64,000 bases of DNA, taken from positions 1 to 64,000 of the forward strand of contig NZ_VFID01000010.1 in the NCBI RefSeq assembly GCF_006542425.1, written 5' to 3'. Positions 42,081-49,997 of the stretch are shown here, piece after piece. This DNA comes from Pseudoxanthomonas sp. z9 (lineage in GTDB: Bacteria > Pseudomonadota > Gammaproteobacteria > Xanthomonadales > Xanthomonadaceae). Below the pieces are notes generated by a model that worked only from the letters and a program-made list of their open reading frames with translations, searched no databases and had not been told where the DNA came from. Numbering within the stretch: the stretch's first letter is position 1; each line of letters starts with the position of its first letter. Both the position numbers and the translations under genes were made by a program.

Positions 42081-42145
42081 GTCCTTGAAAATCGGTCTGG
42101 CCGATCGATTGGCTCCGGGTGCAATCCGTAGCCATGCCGTGGCGA

Positions 42146-42595
42146 TCAATCCCGGATCGGCACGTCCGCGAAATCGAATGTCCACTTGTCTTTCCATCCG
42201 TCACCCGGCTCGATGAAGGCGAGGAGGATGGCCTCCATCTGTTCGACCGATTCGGGCGCCTCCCGGATGACCGCTGCCCTATGCTCATGCCGGTTCTGGT
42301 ATGCCGCCGACAGTCCGTGCTGGGGATCGAGGCTTCCGCTGACGTCCATGGACACGCCCGGTACCAACACCACCGTCACCGCGTGGAAGCCTTCTTCCCA
42401 GTCCACAAGCCGGAGCGCGCTGCGGATGGCCTGTGCGGAAATCTCCGTGGAGAAGAACACTTCTTCTTCTCCGAAATTCGACACTACATGGATACCCGCC
42501 CTCGACTCGACGGGATCCGCTCGCCAGTCGGCCGCGGCAACCAATGGGGTCACCGGCACCAGAAGCGTCAGGATTCGCGCGAACAACGATTTCAT
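42146..42595 (-). CDS. Exported uncharacterised protein
   Basis: 149 aa with a signal peptide (residues ~1-20, FARILTLLVPVTPLVAAA). The mature part has no cysteine and no recognised domain; it is rich in valine and acidic residues (SNFGEEEVFFSTEIS, DWEEGFHAVTVVLVPG). GGAG lies four bases before ATG 42595. Expected in the periplasm. Confidence 0.62.
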   Translation of the reverse strand: MKSLFARILTLLVPVTPLVAAADWRADPVESRAGIHVVSNFGEEEVFFSTEISAQAIRSALRLVDWEEGFHAVTVVLVPGVSMDVSGSLDPQHGLSAAYQNRHEHRAAVIREAPESVEQMEAILLAFIEPGDGWKDKWTFDFADVPIRD

Positions 42596-42679
42596 GGTTC
42601 TCCTTCTGAATGCCATTCCTGCGATTTCCCCTTTGTTCCCGTCGCCGCAAAGCGCAGGGCACAGAAATCCTGCCCTCGC

Positions 42680-43030
42680 CTACACCGACAACGCCACGGA
42701 GAAGAAACCGGTCCCCAGCCATATGAAAAGGCAAAGGACGGCGCTGGGCAACACGAGAACCCGGAAACAGGCACCCAGAGCCATCGCCCCGGCCAGGGCA
42801 AGAGTGGAAGCCCAGAACAACGTATGGGTTCCTCCCCATACCAGCAGATGCGGCGGGCCGATCAGCGATGCATGGAAGATCGAGCCGCTCGGCAGCCATT
42901 CCGGCCGGTGAAGGACCACCAGACACAGACCCGCATAGGCCAGCACCAGACCCACCAACACCAGCGCACCGATGACGTGCGGTGACACGTTGTTCCAGTG
43001 AGTCTTGCTGGCGCGTGCCGTATCTCGCAT
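42680..43030 (-). CDS. Small membrane protein
   Basis: 116 aa with three hydrophobic segments (~residues 19-41, ~55-80 and ~82-112) and a short N-terminal cytoplasmic part. No family recognised. GGAGGGG lies eight bases before the ATG at 43030. It stands upstream of two exported unknown genes on the same strand and may head a short operon. Confidence 0.62.
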   Translation of the reverse strand: MRDTARASKTHWNNVSPHVIGALVLVGLVLAYAGLCLVVLHRPEWLPSGSIFHASLIGPPHLLVWGGTHTLFWASTLALAGAMALGACFRVLVLPSAVLCLFIWLGTGFFSVALSV

Positions 43031-43091
43031 CTCGCTATCCCCTCCCAAGCAGGTCATGGGCGCCACTCACACGGCGAACAGGAAACTCGTC

Positions 43092-43919
43092 TCACCCCAA
43101 AGCCTGCACACGCTTCCAATCCCGCGGCGCCAGCCCCACATGCGCCTTGAACGCGCGCGACAGTGCGGCTTCGCTGCCGTAGCCGACATCGGCGGCCACC
43201 ACTTTCAGGGGACGGTCCTGGCGCAGGGCCTGTTGGGCCAGGCTGACGCGCCAGCCTTGCAGGTACTGGCCGGGCGTGATGCCCAGCGTTTCGCGGAAGG
43301 CGCCGGCGAAGACGCTGCGCGACATGCCGGCGGTCGCGGCCAGATCGTCCAGCGTCCATTCCCGGGCCGGTGATTCGTGCATGGCCACCAGGGCGTGGCG
43401 CAGGCGCGGGTGCGACATGCCGGCCAGCATGCCGCCGCGCACTTCGCCGCGTTCCATCAGCTGGCGCAGGATGAGGACCATCAGCGCCTCGAATAGGCGG
43501 TTGATCAACGCATGGCGTCCGCACCGCTGCGCGAACGCCTCGTCGAACAGCAGATCCAGCACCGGCGAGGCGCCATCAATCGCGTCGAGCGGCAGGCAGA
43601 TGAATTCCGGCAGCGACGCCGCAATCGGATTGCTCGCGCCACCGTCGAAACGCACGTTGGCGCAGGTCATGTCCGCGCCGCGCACCGGATCGGTGACGAA
43701 GCGGTGCGACAGCGGCCGCGGGTACAGCAGCAGGCTGGGCACCTCCACGCAGTGCGAGGCATTGCCGTGGAAAACCTCCACCGCGCCGTGCCGGATCAGG
43801 TGCAGCTGGCCCAGGCCGGCCTCGGCCTCCAGCAGGTTGACGCCGCACAGGGCCCCGGCCTGGAACACCTGGGCGGTGACGGAAAAGCGCTCCAGCAGGG
43901 CGGCGAGTCGGTCGGACAT
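43092..43919 (-). CDS. AraC-family regulator with N-terminal cupin domain
   Basis: 275 aa. A cupin_6-type sensor domain (~10-165) precedes two helix-turn-helix motifs of the AraC/XylS type (~180-272; WTLDDLAATAGMSRSVFAGAFRETLGITPGQYL, then VAADVGYGSEAALSRAFKAHVGLAPRDWK). It is divergent from a secreted alpha/beta hydrolase gene, the usual arrangement for a regulator and its target. A GTATCG inverted repeat lies between them. Confidence 0.92.
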   Translation of the reverse strand: MSDRLAALLERFSVTAQVFQAGALCGVNLLEAEAGLGQLHLIRHGAVEVFHGNASHCVEVPSLLLYPRPLSHRFVTDPVRGADMTCANVRFDGGASNPIAASLPEFICLPLDAIDGASPVLDLLFDEAFAQRCGRHALINRLFEALMVLILRQLMERGEVRGGMLAGMSHPRLRHALVAMHESPAREWTLDDLAATAGMSRSVFAGAFRETLGITPGQYLQGWRVSLAQQALRQDRPLKVVAADVGYGSEAALSRAFKAHVGLAPRDWKRVQALG

Positions 43920-43945
43920 CAGGACGTTCGGTCAAGTTTAAAGGA

Positions 43946-43967
43946 CGATACGTAGCCAATCGTATCG
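43946..43967. promoter_or_regulatory. Inverted repeat CGATACG-N8-CGTATCG between AraC gene and hydrolase gene
   Basis: Perfect 7-base arms (43946-43952 and 43961-43967) with an 8-base A+T-richer spacer, 26 bases upstream of the AraC gene start and 79 before the hydrolase. The GTATC core recurs in the divergent region at 33.4 kb and near 37.78 kb. Likely operator for the AraC regulator or another protein. Confidence 0.5.
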
Positions 43968-44046
43968 CCTTGGCGCGCAAAGTACACCTCGCCAACCGGC
44001 ACGGCCTCACCGCCGACCACCCACCCTTCAGCCAAGGATTCCACCC

Positions 44047-44997
44047 ATGAACGCACTCACCCGCTCCGTCGCCGTCGCCCTGATCGCCTTTGCCGCCCAG
44101 ACCGGCGCCACCGCCCAGGCCGCCCAATCCCCGCAGACGCCCACCGCCCTGGGCGCCACCGTCAGCGGCAGCTACGTCACCACCCGCGACGGCGTGCAGC
44201 TGTACTACAAGGACTGGGGCCCGAAGGACGGCCCGGTCGTCACCTTCAGCCATGGCTGGCCGCTCAACTCGGACAGCTGGGAATCGCAGATGCTGTTCCT
44301 GGCCGCCAAGGGCTACCGCGTGGTCGCCCACGACCGCCGCGGCCACGGCCGCTCCAGCCAGCCGTGGGACGGCAACGACATGGACCACTACGCCGACGAC
44401 CTGGCCGCGGTCATCGAAGCGCTGGACCTGAAAGACGTCACCCTGGTCGGCTTCTCCACCGGCGGCGGCGAAGTGGCCCGCTACATCGGCCGCCACGGCA
44501 CCGCGCGGGTCAAGAAGGCCGTGCTGGTCAGCGCCGTGCCCCCGCTGATGCTCAAGACCGCCGACAACCAGGGCGGCCTGCCGATCGAAGTGTTCGACGG
44601 CCTGCGCAAGGGTTCGCTGGACAACCGCGCGCAGCTCTATACCGACATCGCCTCCGGCCCCTTCTTCAACTTCAACCGTCCGGGCCAGAAGCCGAACGCC
44701 GCGCTGATCCAGTCATTCGTCGCCCAGGGCCTGCAGGCCGGCCACAAGAACACGTACGACTCCATCGCCGCGTTCTCCGCCACCGACTTCCGCGCCGACC
44801 TGAAGAAGTTCGACGTGCCGACTCTGGTAATCCACGGCGACGACGACCAGATCGTCCCCATCGACAGCTCGGGCAAGGCCTCGGCCGCGCTGGTCAAGGG
44901 CGCACAGCTGATCGTCTACAAGGGCGCCCCGCACGGCCTGGCGGACACCCACAAGGATCGCCTCAACCAGGACCTGCTGGACTTCCTGAGCAAGTAA
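44047..44997 (+). CDS. Exported alpha/beta hydrolase, non-haem chloroperoxidase/esterase type
   Basis: 316 aa. Signal peptide to ~residue 26 (ATAQA). Nucleophile S137 in the elbow GFSTGGGE, the form typical of the arylesterase/perhydrolase (cofactor-free chloroperoxidase) group; [10 protein letters not shown] supplies the oxyanion loop, and GDDDQIVP and [11 protein letters not shown] give the catalytic Asp and His. It should act in the periplasm or outside, on esters or peracids. Followed by a strong terminator. Confidence 0.91.
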   Translation: MNALTRSVAVALIAFAAQTGATAQAAQSPQTPTALGATVSGSYVTTRDGVQLYYKDWGPKDGPVVTFSHGWPLNSDSWESQMLFLAAKGYRVVAHDRRGHGRSSQPWDGNDMDHYADDLAAVIEALDLKDVTLVGFSTGGGEVARYIGRHGTARVKKAVLVSAVPPLMLKTADNQGGLPIEVFDGLRKGSLDNRAQLYTDIASGPFFNFNRPGQKPNAALIQSFVAQGLQAGHKNTYDSIAAFSATDFRADLKKFDVPTLVIHGDDDQIVPIDSSGKASAALVKGAQLIVYKGAPHGLADTHKDRLNQDLLDFLSK

Positions 44998-45010
44998 GTC
45001 AGCCTCACCA

Positions 45011-45049
45011 CAACGGGCCCGGACAGTGATGTCCGGGCCTGTTGTTTTT
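45011..45049 (+). terminator. Rho-independent terminator after the exported hydrolase gene
   Basis: A 15-base stem (CAACGGGCCCGGACA at 45011-45025 with TGTCCGGGCCTGTTG at 45030-45044, one mismatch) and a 4-base loop, followed directly by TTTTT. It ends transcription from 44047-44997. Confidence 0.88.
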
Positions 45050-45104
45050 GTGGGTGGTGATACCGGATTCGAGCAACGAGATCGCGCCGGCATGACGTCA
45101 ACCG

Positions 45105-45467
45105 TCAACCGCGCGTGCGCCGACTCACCAGCAACACGCCACGCCCGACCGTCACCTGCAAATCGTCGCCAACCGCGAAACCGCATTGCTCCAGCCAGCG
45201 GCCGGACAGGCGCAGCTTGGGCACGGGGCGGCTGACGACGTGCTCGTCGTGGCGTTCATCGTAGTACTGGAAGCCCATCGTGCAGCGGTGCGGGATGCGG
45301 AAGCCACGGCGCTGCGGGCGTGGAGGCTTTGCGGGCGGCAGCGGTTCGGGTGGTGCGGTTTCCGTGCCGGGCGGATCTTCCGCGATGGTCCAGACGCATG
45401 GGGTGCGACGGGGTTTGCGGGGGGATTTGGGCGCGACACTGCGCGCCGGTGACTTGCGACGGGTCAT
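45105..45467 (-). CDS. SymE-like toxin (type I toxin-antitoxin family, AbrB-like fold)
   Basis: 120 aa. A proline/arginine-rich N-terminal part (~1-75) precedes the SymE domain (~78-117): PVPKLRLSGRWLEQCGFAVG, then VGRGVLLVSRR. In E. coli SymE is an SOS-induced protein whose mRNA is controlled by the antisense RNA SymR; it associates with nucleoid or RNA. GAGGAA lies seven bases before the ATG at 45467. A TTGACA box is 41 bases upstream of the start. The long basic N-terminus differs from E. coli SymE. The leader region upstream is unusually structured. Confidence 0.82.
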   Translation of the reverse strand: MTRRKSPARSVAPKSPRKPRRTPCVWTIAEDPPGTETAPPEPLPPAKPPRPQRRGFRIPHRCTMGFQYYDERHDEHVVSRPVPKLRLSGRWLEQCGFAVGDDLQVTVGRGVLLVSRRTRG

Positions 45468-45489
45468 GTGGGATTCCTCGGTTGTCTGG

Positions 45490-45730
45490 AATCCGCCGCC
45501 CTGCTGTCAATCAGGGTGACGGACGGTACGCGGTTGACAGACCGGACCGAGGACCGGCAGACCTTGCGGTCTCCGCGCACCGCCCGCCATAAGACAGGCA
45601 TGCATCCATGCGCCGGAGACCGGCATGAAAAAAGCGCCGGTCATCGGTCGATGGGCGCTGGTGCGCCTCGGTGATTCGGGCTGTCAAACCCGGCTGCCGG
45701 ATTTAGGGCAGCGGGGGCATGGTGCTATGG
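45490..45730 (-). ncRNA. Structured leader or small RNA upstream of the SymE-like gene
   Basis: No open frame is convincing, but read on the minus strand the region is full of hairpins: AGACC-GCAA-GGTCT (45559-45572), a stem with a GNRA tetraloop; GACCGGC/GCCGGTC (45618-45624 and 45636-45642); CCCTG/CAGGG around 45499-45516; and CGGG/CCCG at about 45676-45693. The last two have the same loop CTGTCAA on the plus strand, i.e. TTGACAG on the minus strand, which could also be -35 boxes. It may be a 5' leader, a SymR-type antisense region or an independent RNA. Confidence 0.4.
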
Positions 45731-46007
45731 AGAGGGTGTGGCGTCAAATGACTTTGTAAAATATCGAGGCGGCAGCAGTGACCAAGAAAGACCATTCTTT
45801 ATAGCCGTCAATACTGCTTCAGGGTGCTAGCCAACACTTCTTAAGACCTTGAAAATCATTGCTCTCTAAGCTAGTTACCCATTGTCTTCAGTGACGAGCG
45901 GCAGTCTCGGACTACTATCAAGGCTATTCCCTCTACGAACTGGGGCTCGTTCGCCGCTCAGACCTTGAAACAGGGTCATTCCTTCCTGTCGGCACTACGA
46001 CCGTAAT

Positions 46008-46036
46008 TTGCACCGTAAAGTGGGATCTTCTATACC
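46008..46036 (+). promoter_or_regulatory. Candidate sigma-70 promoter of the Detocs-type operon
   Basis: TTGCAC (46008-46013), a 17-base spacer and TATACC (46031-46036) match the -35 and -10 consensus reasonably. It lies ~100 bases upstream of the first gene within A+T-rich sequence, with no competing gene between. The ~430 bases from 45.7 kb up to it hold nothing else I recognise. Confidence 0.45.
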
Positions 46037-46141
46037 TGCCATACGCTGGACTGCATATCCTGGACGTGATACCCAAGAAGACCGAATCGGCTAAAGCCCA
46101 TTATGATAGGGCTGACAAACCTAGCCACAAGCCCAAAGGAT

Positions 46142-49100
46142 ATGGCGAAGCGTAACCCACCAAAGCTCAGGACCGACCTATCGCGCGGTCAGGCAGTTGC
46201 ATACTTTCTTCGTCTGATGGAGCGATATAAAGACAGACGACAGGCACTTAGCAGAGCAAGGCGTGCTGTAGACTCCTCGATTTATAGAGATGTCCTTCCA
46301 CGTCTCATTTCGAATCCTACATATCGATGGGCGGTCGTCGGAGATCCTTTTCCCTCAAGCCCTTCAAGGATTCAGAAAAAAATCCAGCTGGAAGACACTG
46401 ACATTCGTAGAGAGTTCGTTTGGTCTGCTGAAGTTATTCATCTTCTGCGAGACCAGCTTCGCGATTTCGTCCAATGCCGTGTCTCTTATGAGCACGCTTT
46501 TCTAAATGCAAAATATGCAGACGCGAAAGAGATACTTGATGGCATTGAGTCCAAGTTTGGATGGTCTATCTGGCTTATTGCATCGAGGATTCAACTGCTA
46601 GCTATATCCGAGGGCCTGCAGTCTCAAAAGAAATTTTTAGAAGACTTCCTCGCGCAAAATGTTAATCCCGTTTTGGGCTGGGTTTCCTACTATTGCAGCC
46701 TTAGATCCGAAGAGAATTACTCGCTTACCAGCATTCAAGAAGTGATTGATGGAATCTGGCACAACCAGAGCCTGCGCGACTATGCGATTTACCGCCTTAA
46801 CCCATACTCGATCACGCAGATCGGTGAAGCGAAGAATCTTCTTTCGTGGGAAGAGGTCAATCCAATAATTGATAGACTACACGCTCATCTCGTCGCATCC
46901 CGAATATATCTAAGTGGAAAGATCGAAGATGATGATCGAAAAGCGATAGTTGACTCCCTGGAATTGATAAGAGACATCAATGATCCTGAAATTGATTGCC
47001 TCCTTGGAAAACCGTCAGCCATCTCCAAAGAGACGGGTTTTGATCAGTATATTCTCGGGGAATATACTTCTATCATCGCAAGCGCATCATCTCAACCAGA
47101 ACTGCTTGCAGCCGCAGCCCTTCACACAACTGACATAACTCCGCCCGGTAAAGAATCTGTGACTGTACAGGTCGCAAAATGCATGGCCGACATGCTTTTG
47201 CCGAGCGATTCTTATATTCGCAGCAGGCAGCAACTGCAGAAGCTTGCACTGATATGCGGGCACCTTCCTGTAACGCGCCAAATAGCGTCATTTATAGCTC
47301 GAAGAGATGCTGAGTCAGCGTGGGAGCCTACGGCCCGACGAGCCCAGCTCTACTCTTCTCTGGGTGAAGATGTGGGCGAACTCTGTCTTTCATCATTTAC
47401 GGACAATGCAGCGGTAGAGCTGGATGGTCGGATTTTGCCTCCCTTACCAGCAACCCCATCGCAGACAGTTGCGATGGCAATCCTCAATGGTGAGGTGGAC
47501 GGGCTCCCAGAACTTATGTCCCCGTGGCGAAAGAGCCTGTATCGAGCACATATTCTCTTAAACAAGGGAGAGATCGAAGAGGCAGAGAGAGCCTTTCTGT
47601 ACCTGTCCTCGTCCTTGGTTCCATATATGGTTTGTCTTGCCAGGGTGGGGTTGTTTCGATGCTCTCTTGCAAAGGGAGACATCGTATCTGCGGCAGAGCA
47701 AGCTGTGGCACATTCACTTCAAGCACCTGACGTCTTCCGACTTTATCCATTTGCAACCTTGGCAAGGAAAATTTCTGATCAATCACCTGTGATTGATCCG
47801 CTCTCGAAAGCAGCCCTTCTTCACTTTGCGTCCAAGGCTAGCAGTAAGTGGACTGCTGAATTGTCCGACGCCTATGAGAACGTCCTTACTAGTCGCAATT
47901 GCGAAAGACCTAGTGAACTTACTAATTTTGGCGACTCTGAAATTGAAGTTTACTTCCTGAGAAATATATGCACCCCGACAATCATGGAGGATTCCACAGC
48001 GTTCATCAGTGTTGAGCAGGTTGAGAATGAAAGGATCGCAGTTTGTCAAAAACTGTTCGACGCTGATCCAGACAACCTGCAGGTGTATGCAGAAGAAATA
48101 AAGACGATTACACGAGATCAGAACGTTTCTAGCCTACTTCACCATGTCGAATCCAACATGATCTATGTAGATTCCAGTGGAGTCTCATCTACGGTCAGGG
48201 ATAGTCTCAAGGAATCCTTTGAGCGATATCTGGCGCTCATCTCTTCTCCGAGCTTGGAGTACCAAGTTGAGCAAATCGACAAGATGATAAAAGGGGTCAT
48301 GAGTAAACTCAGGGACGCCGACACCAAGGACTTAGCAGCACCTCCAAGCTCAGAAAGAATCGGCTTGTTCGAGCAGATGAGGAATTACTTTATCGATACA
48401 TTTGCTCTACATCCTGCGTTTGGTTTAGACACGAATCTCAGCACCAGCATTCGGCATGGCGTCATCGAAGGCCATATTCGCGCGCCTTTCGCTGAGGAGC
48501 AACTTCTTAGCAACTGGGATAAAGCAACACAGACTTGGATACTACCGGATCACTGGCGAGATAAGTTAGCTGGCGCCCCCGGCTCAGAGCGGCTGGAAAT
48601 TGAAAGAATATTCGGTCGCTTCTCCACGCGGATAGGTGATTTTGTAAAGCTGTACAGGGACGAACTCCTCCAGATCCGCCGTCCAGACAATAAGCGTCAA
48701 GGATTGTTCTTCTTTAGGAGCACTTCCGATGAGATCAAGACATTGGCTGACTCGATAACCACGTCAACCTCTTACGAGGAATTTTTGGCGCTGATTTTTG
48801 ATCACGCATGGACGCTTGTCGATCGCGCCATGAATGAAATAAAAGCCAGGATACGAGGGGACTTGCTTGCTGGATTGAACACGGCATCTGAAACTTTTGC
48901 CACTTCACTTGGAGTGATTCCTTCCGCGCGAAATGCAGGGATACTTAACTCTATCGCGCGAGCGAAGACCGCCATGCAAGTTAAAATTGAAGAAATTGCG
49001 AATTGGTTCAAGCGCCCTGTTGATGTCAGTGAAACTCCTTTCGAAATGGAACTAGCATTGCTTGTTTCTGTGAAGCAAATTGAAAACTGCTACACGGGGC

Positions 49101-49555
49101 AATCGCTCTCGGAAAATCACAGCGTAGAGGCGAGTTCAAAGCTCCCCGGATTTCAACTTAATGGTTTTGTCGAGATACTATTCTTGTTGCTTCAGAATGC
49201 GATCAAGCATGGCGGCTTCTATACGGCCGGAAGAAGAACGCCTGTCCAGATCCGCAGCTATGAGGAAGAAGGCGATATCATTCTAGAGTGCATCAATGAT
49301 ATATATTCAGACGTCGATTTGGATAAGCTAAAGAACAACTCAGAGGAAGCTATCACACGCCACTCGACCGACTCAGACTTGGCAATGGCTCCTAGCGAAG
49401 GCCGATCTGGTCTATCAAAGCTGAAACGAATCCTGAGATTCGACATTAGACGCGACTACCAAATTAGTTTTCGCGTCATAGAGCCGGGGCCTAAATTCGA
49501 AGCGATACTTCGCATAAAGAGCGAGACAATCGGAAATGCGGATATACGTAGTTGA
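46142..49555 (+). CDS. dtcA: Detocs sensor kinase-like protein DtcA
   Basis: 1137 aa, no signal peptide or membrane helix, so cytoplasmic. Residues ~1-740 are mostly helical, TPR-like segments (for example AILNGEVDGLPELMSPWRKSLYRAHILLNKGEIEEAERAFLYL). A conserved-looking SIRHGVIEGHIRAPF follows; H772 is a candidate phospho-acceptor. The C-terminal ~130 residues form a GHKL ATPase: N-box LLLQNAIKHGG with N1019, and a G-box EGRSGLSKLKRIL near 1087. In Detocs, DtcA senses infection and phosphorylates DtcC and DtcB. Start uncertain: ATG 46103 is in frame and adds 13 residues; neither has a good Shine-Dalgarno. It overlaps dtcB by 20 bases. Confidence 0.85.
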   Translation: MAKRNPPKLRTDLSRGQAVAYFLRLMERYKDRRQALSRARRAVDSSIYRDVLPRLISNPTYRWAVVGDPFPSSPSRIQKKIQLEDTDIRREFVWSAEVIHLLRDQLRDFVQCRVSYEHAFLNAKYADAKEILDGIESKFGWSIWLIASRIQLLAISEGLQSQKKFLEDFLAQNVNPVLGWVSYYCSLRSEENYSLTSIQEVIDGIWHNQSLRDYAIYRLNPYSITQIGEAKNLLSWEEVNPIIDRLHAHLVASRIYLSGKIEDDDRKAIVDSLELIRDINDPEIDCLLGKPSAISKETGFDQYILGEYTSIIASASSQPELLAAAALHTTDITPPGKESVTVQVAKCMADMLLPSDSYIRSRQQLQKLALICGHLPVTRQIASFIARRDAESAWEPTARRAQLYSSLGEDVGELCLSSFTDNAAVELDGRILPPLPATPSQTVAMAILNGEVDGLPELMSPWRKSLYRAHILLNKGEIEEAERAFLYLSSSLVPYMVCLARVGLFRCSLAKGDIVSAAEQAVAHSLQAPDVFRLYPFATLARKISDQSPVIDPLSKAALLHFASKASSKWTAELSDAYENVLTSRNCERPSELTNFGDSEIEVYFLRNICTPTIMEDSTAFISVEQVENERIAVCQKLFDADPDNLQVYAEEIKTITRDQNVSSLLHHVESNMIYVDSSGVSSTVRDSLKESFERYLALISSPSLEYQVEQIDKMIKGVMSKLRDADTKDLAAPPSSERIGLFEQMRNYFIDTFALHPAFGLDTNLSTSIRHGVIEGHIRAPFAEEQLLSNWDKATQTWILPDHWRDKLAGAPGSERLEIERIFGRFSTRIGDFVKLYRDELLQIRRPDNKRQGLFFFRSTSDEIKTLADSITTSTSYEEFLALIFDHAWTLVDRAMNEIKARIRGDLLAGLNTASETFATSLGVIPSARNAGILNSIARAKTAMQVKIEEIANWFKRPVDVSETPFEMELALLVSVKQIENCYTGQSLSENHSVEASSKLPGFQLNGFVEILFLLLQNAIKHGGFYTAGRRTPVQIRSYEEEGDIILECINDIYSDVDLDKLKNNSEEAITRHSTDSDLAMAPSEGRSGLSKLKRILRFDIRRDYQISFRVIEPGPKFEAILRIKSETIGNADIRS

Positions 49556-49997
49556 GGATGATCCTCTAAAAGCGGAGAGCGTTTCATCGTTTCTCCACAC
49601 ATTGGATATCAACGCAAAAATAGAGGTATATAGGAGTTATATCAGCGGCCTCTCCGCGGTCCAAGCAGCTAAGCCAGATTTGTTGATCGTCGATATGGCG
49701 CTTCCTACCTACGACCGGAGCCCAGCACACCGCGCGGGGAAGCTTCGTCCCTTGGGCGGCTATGAACTTCTGCGAAAGATGCAGCTTCACGGTATTTCAA
49801 CTCCAGCTATCGTGGTTACGATGCTTGAATCCTTCGGTGAGGGAGAAGAGGAAACCAGTTACGAAGACATGACTAGAATGTGCGGTCTTGAGTTCGATGA
49901 ATTATTTCTTGGCAGCGTTTACTTTCAAATCGGCACATCAAGCTGGCAGACGGAGCTCAAGACCATCTTCGACAAATTTCGAACGGATTCCAAATGA
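49536..49997 (+). CDS. dtcB: Detocs stand-alone receiver DtcB
   Basis: 153 aa single receiver domain. Acidic pocket E7-D8-D9 (VVEDDP) and phospho-acceptor D53 (LLIVDMALPTYD) are present, with the beta-4 threonine in IVVTMLES. The lysine expected at the end of strand 5 is not found: the aligned segment reads ELFLGSVYFQIG where DtcC has WKLVKFSPE. There is no output domain. In Detocs, DtcB is thought to drain phosphate from DtcA and prevent false activation. It overlaps dtcA by 20 bases and dtcC by four (ATGA), so all three are translated as a coupled unit. Confidence 0.85.
   Translation: MRIYVVEDDPLKAESVSSFLHTLDINAKIEVYRSYISGLSAVQAAKPDLLIVDMALPTYDRSPAHRAGKLRPLGGYELLRKMQLHGISTPAIVVTMLESFGEGEEETSYEDMTRMCGLEFDELFLGSVYFQIGTSSWQTELKTIFDKFRTDSK

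Noticed and set aside
45660-45720. tRNA-like fold at the left edge of the island (CGGGCTGTCAAACCCGG)
   Set aside because: No acceptor stem, anticodon arm or T-loop can be assembled; it is a short hairpin only.
45740-46100. An additional small gene upstream of dtcA
   Set aside because: Stops occur in all plus-strand frames at short intervals and no ribosome binding site with an open frame was found; treated as promoter region.
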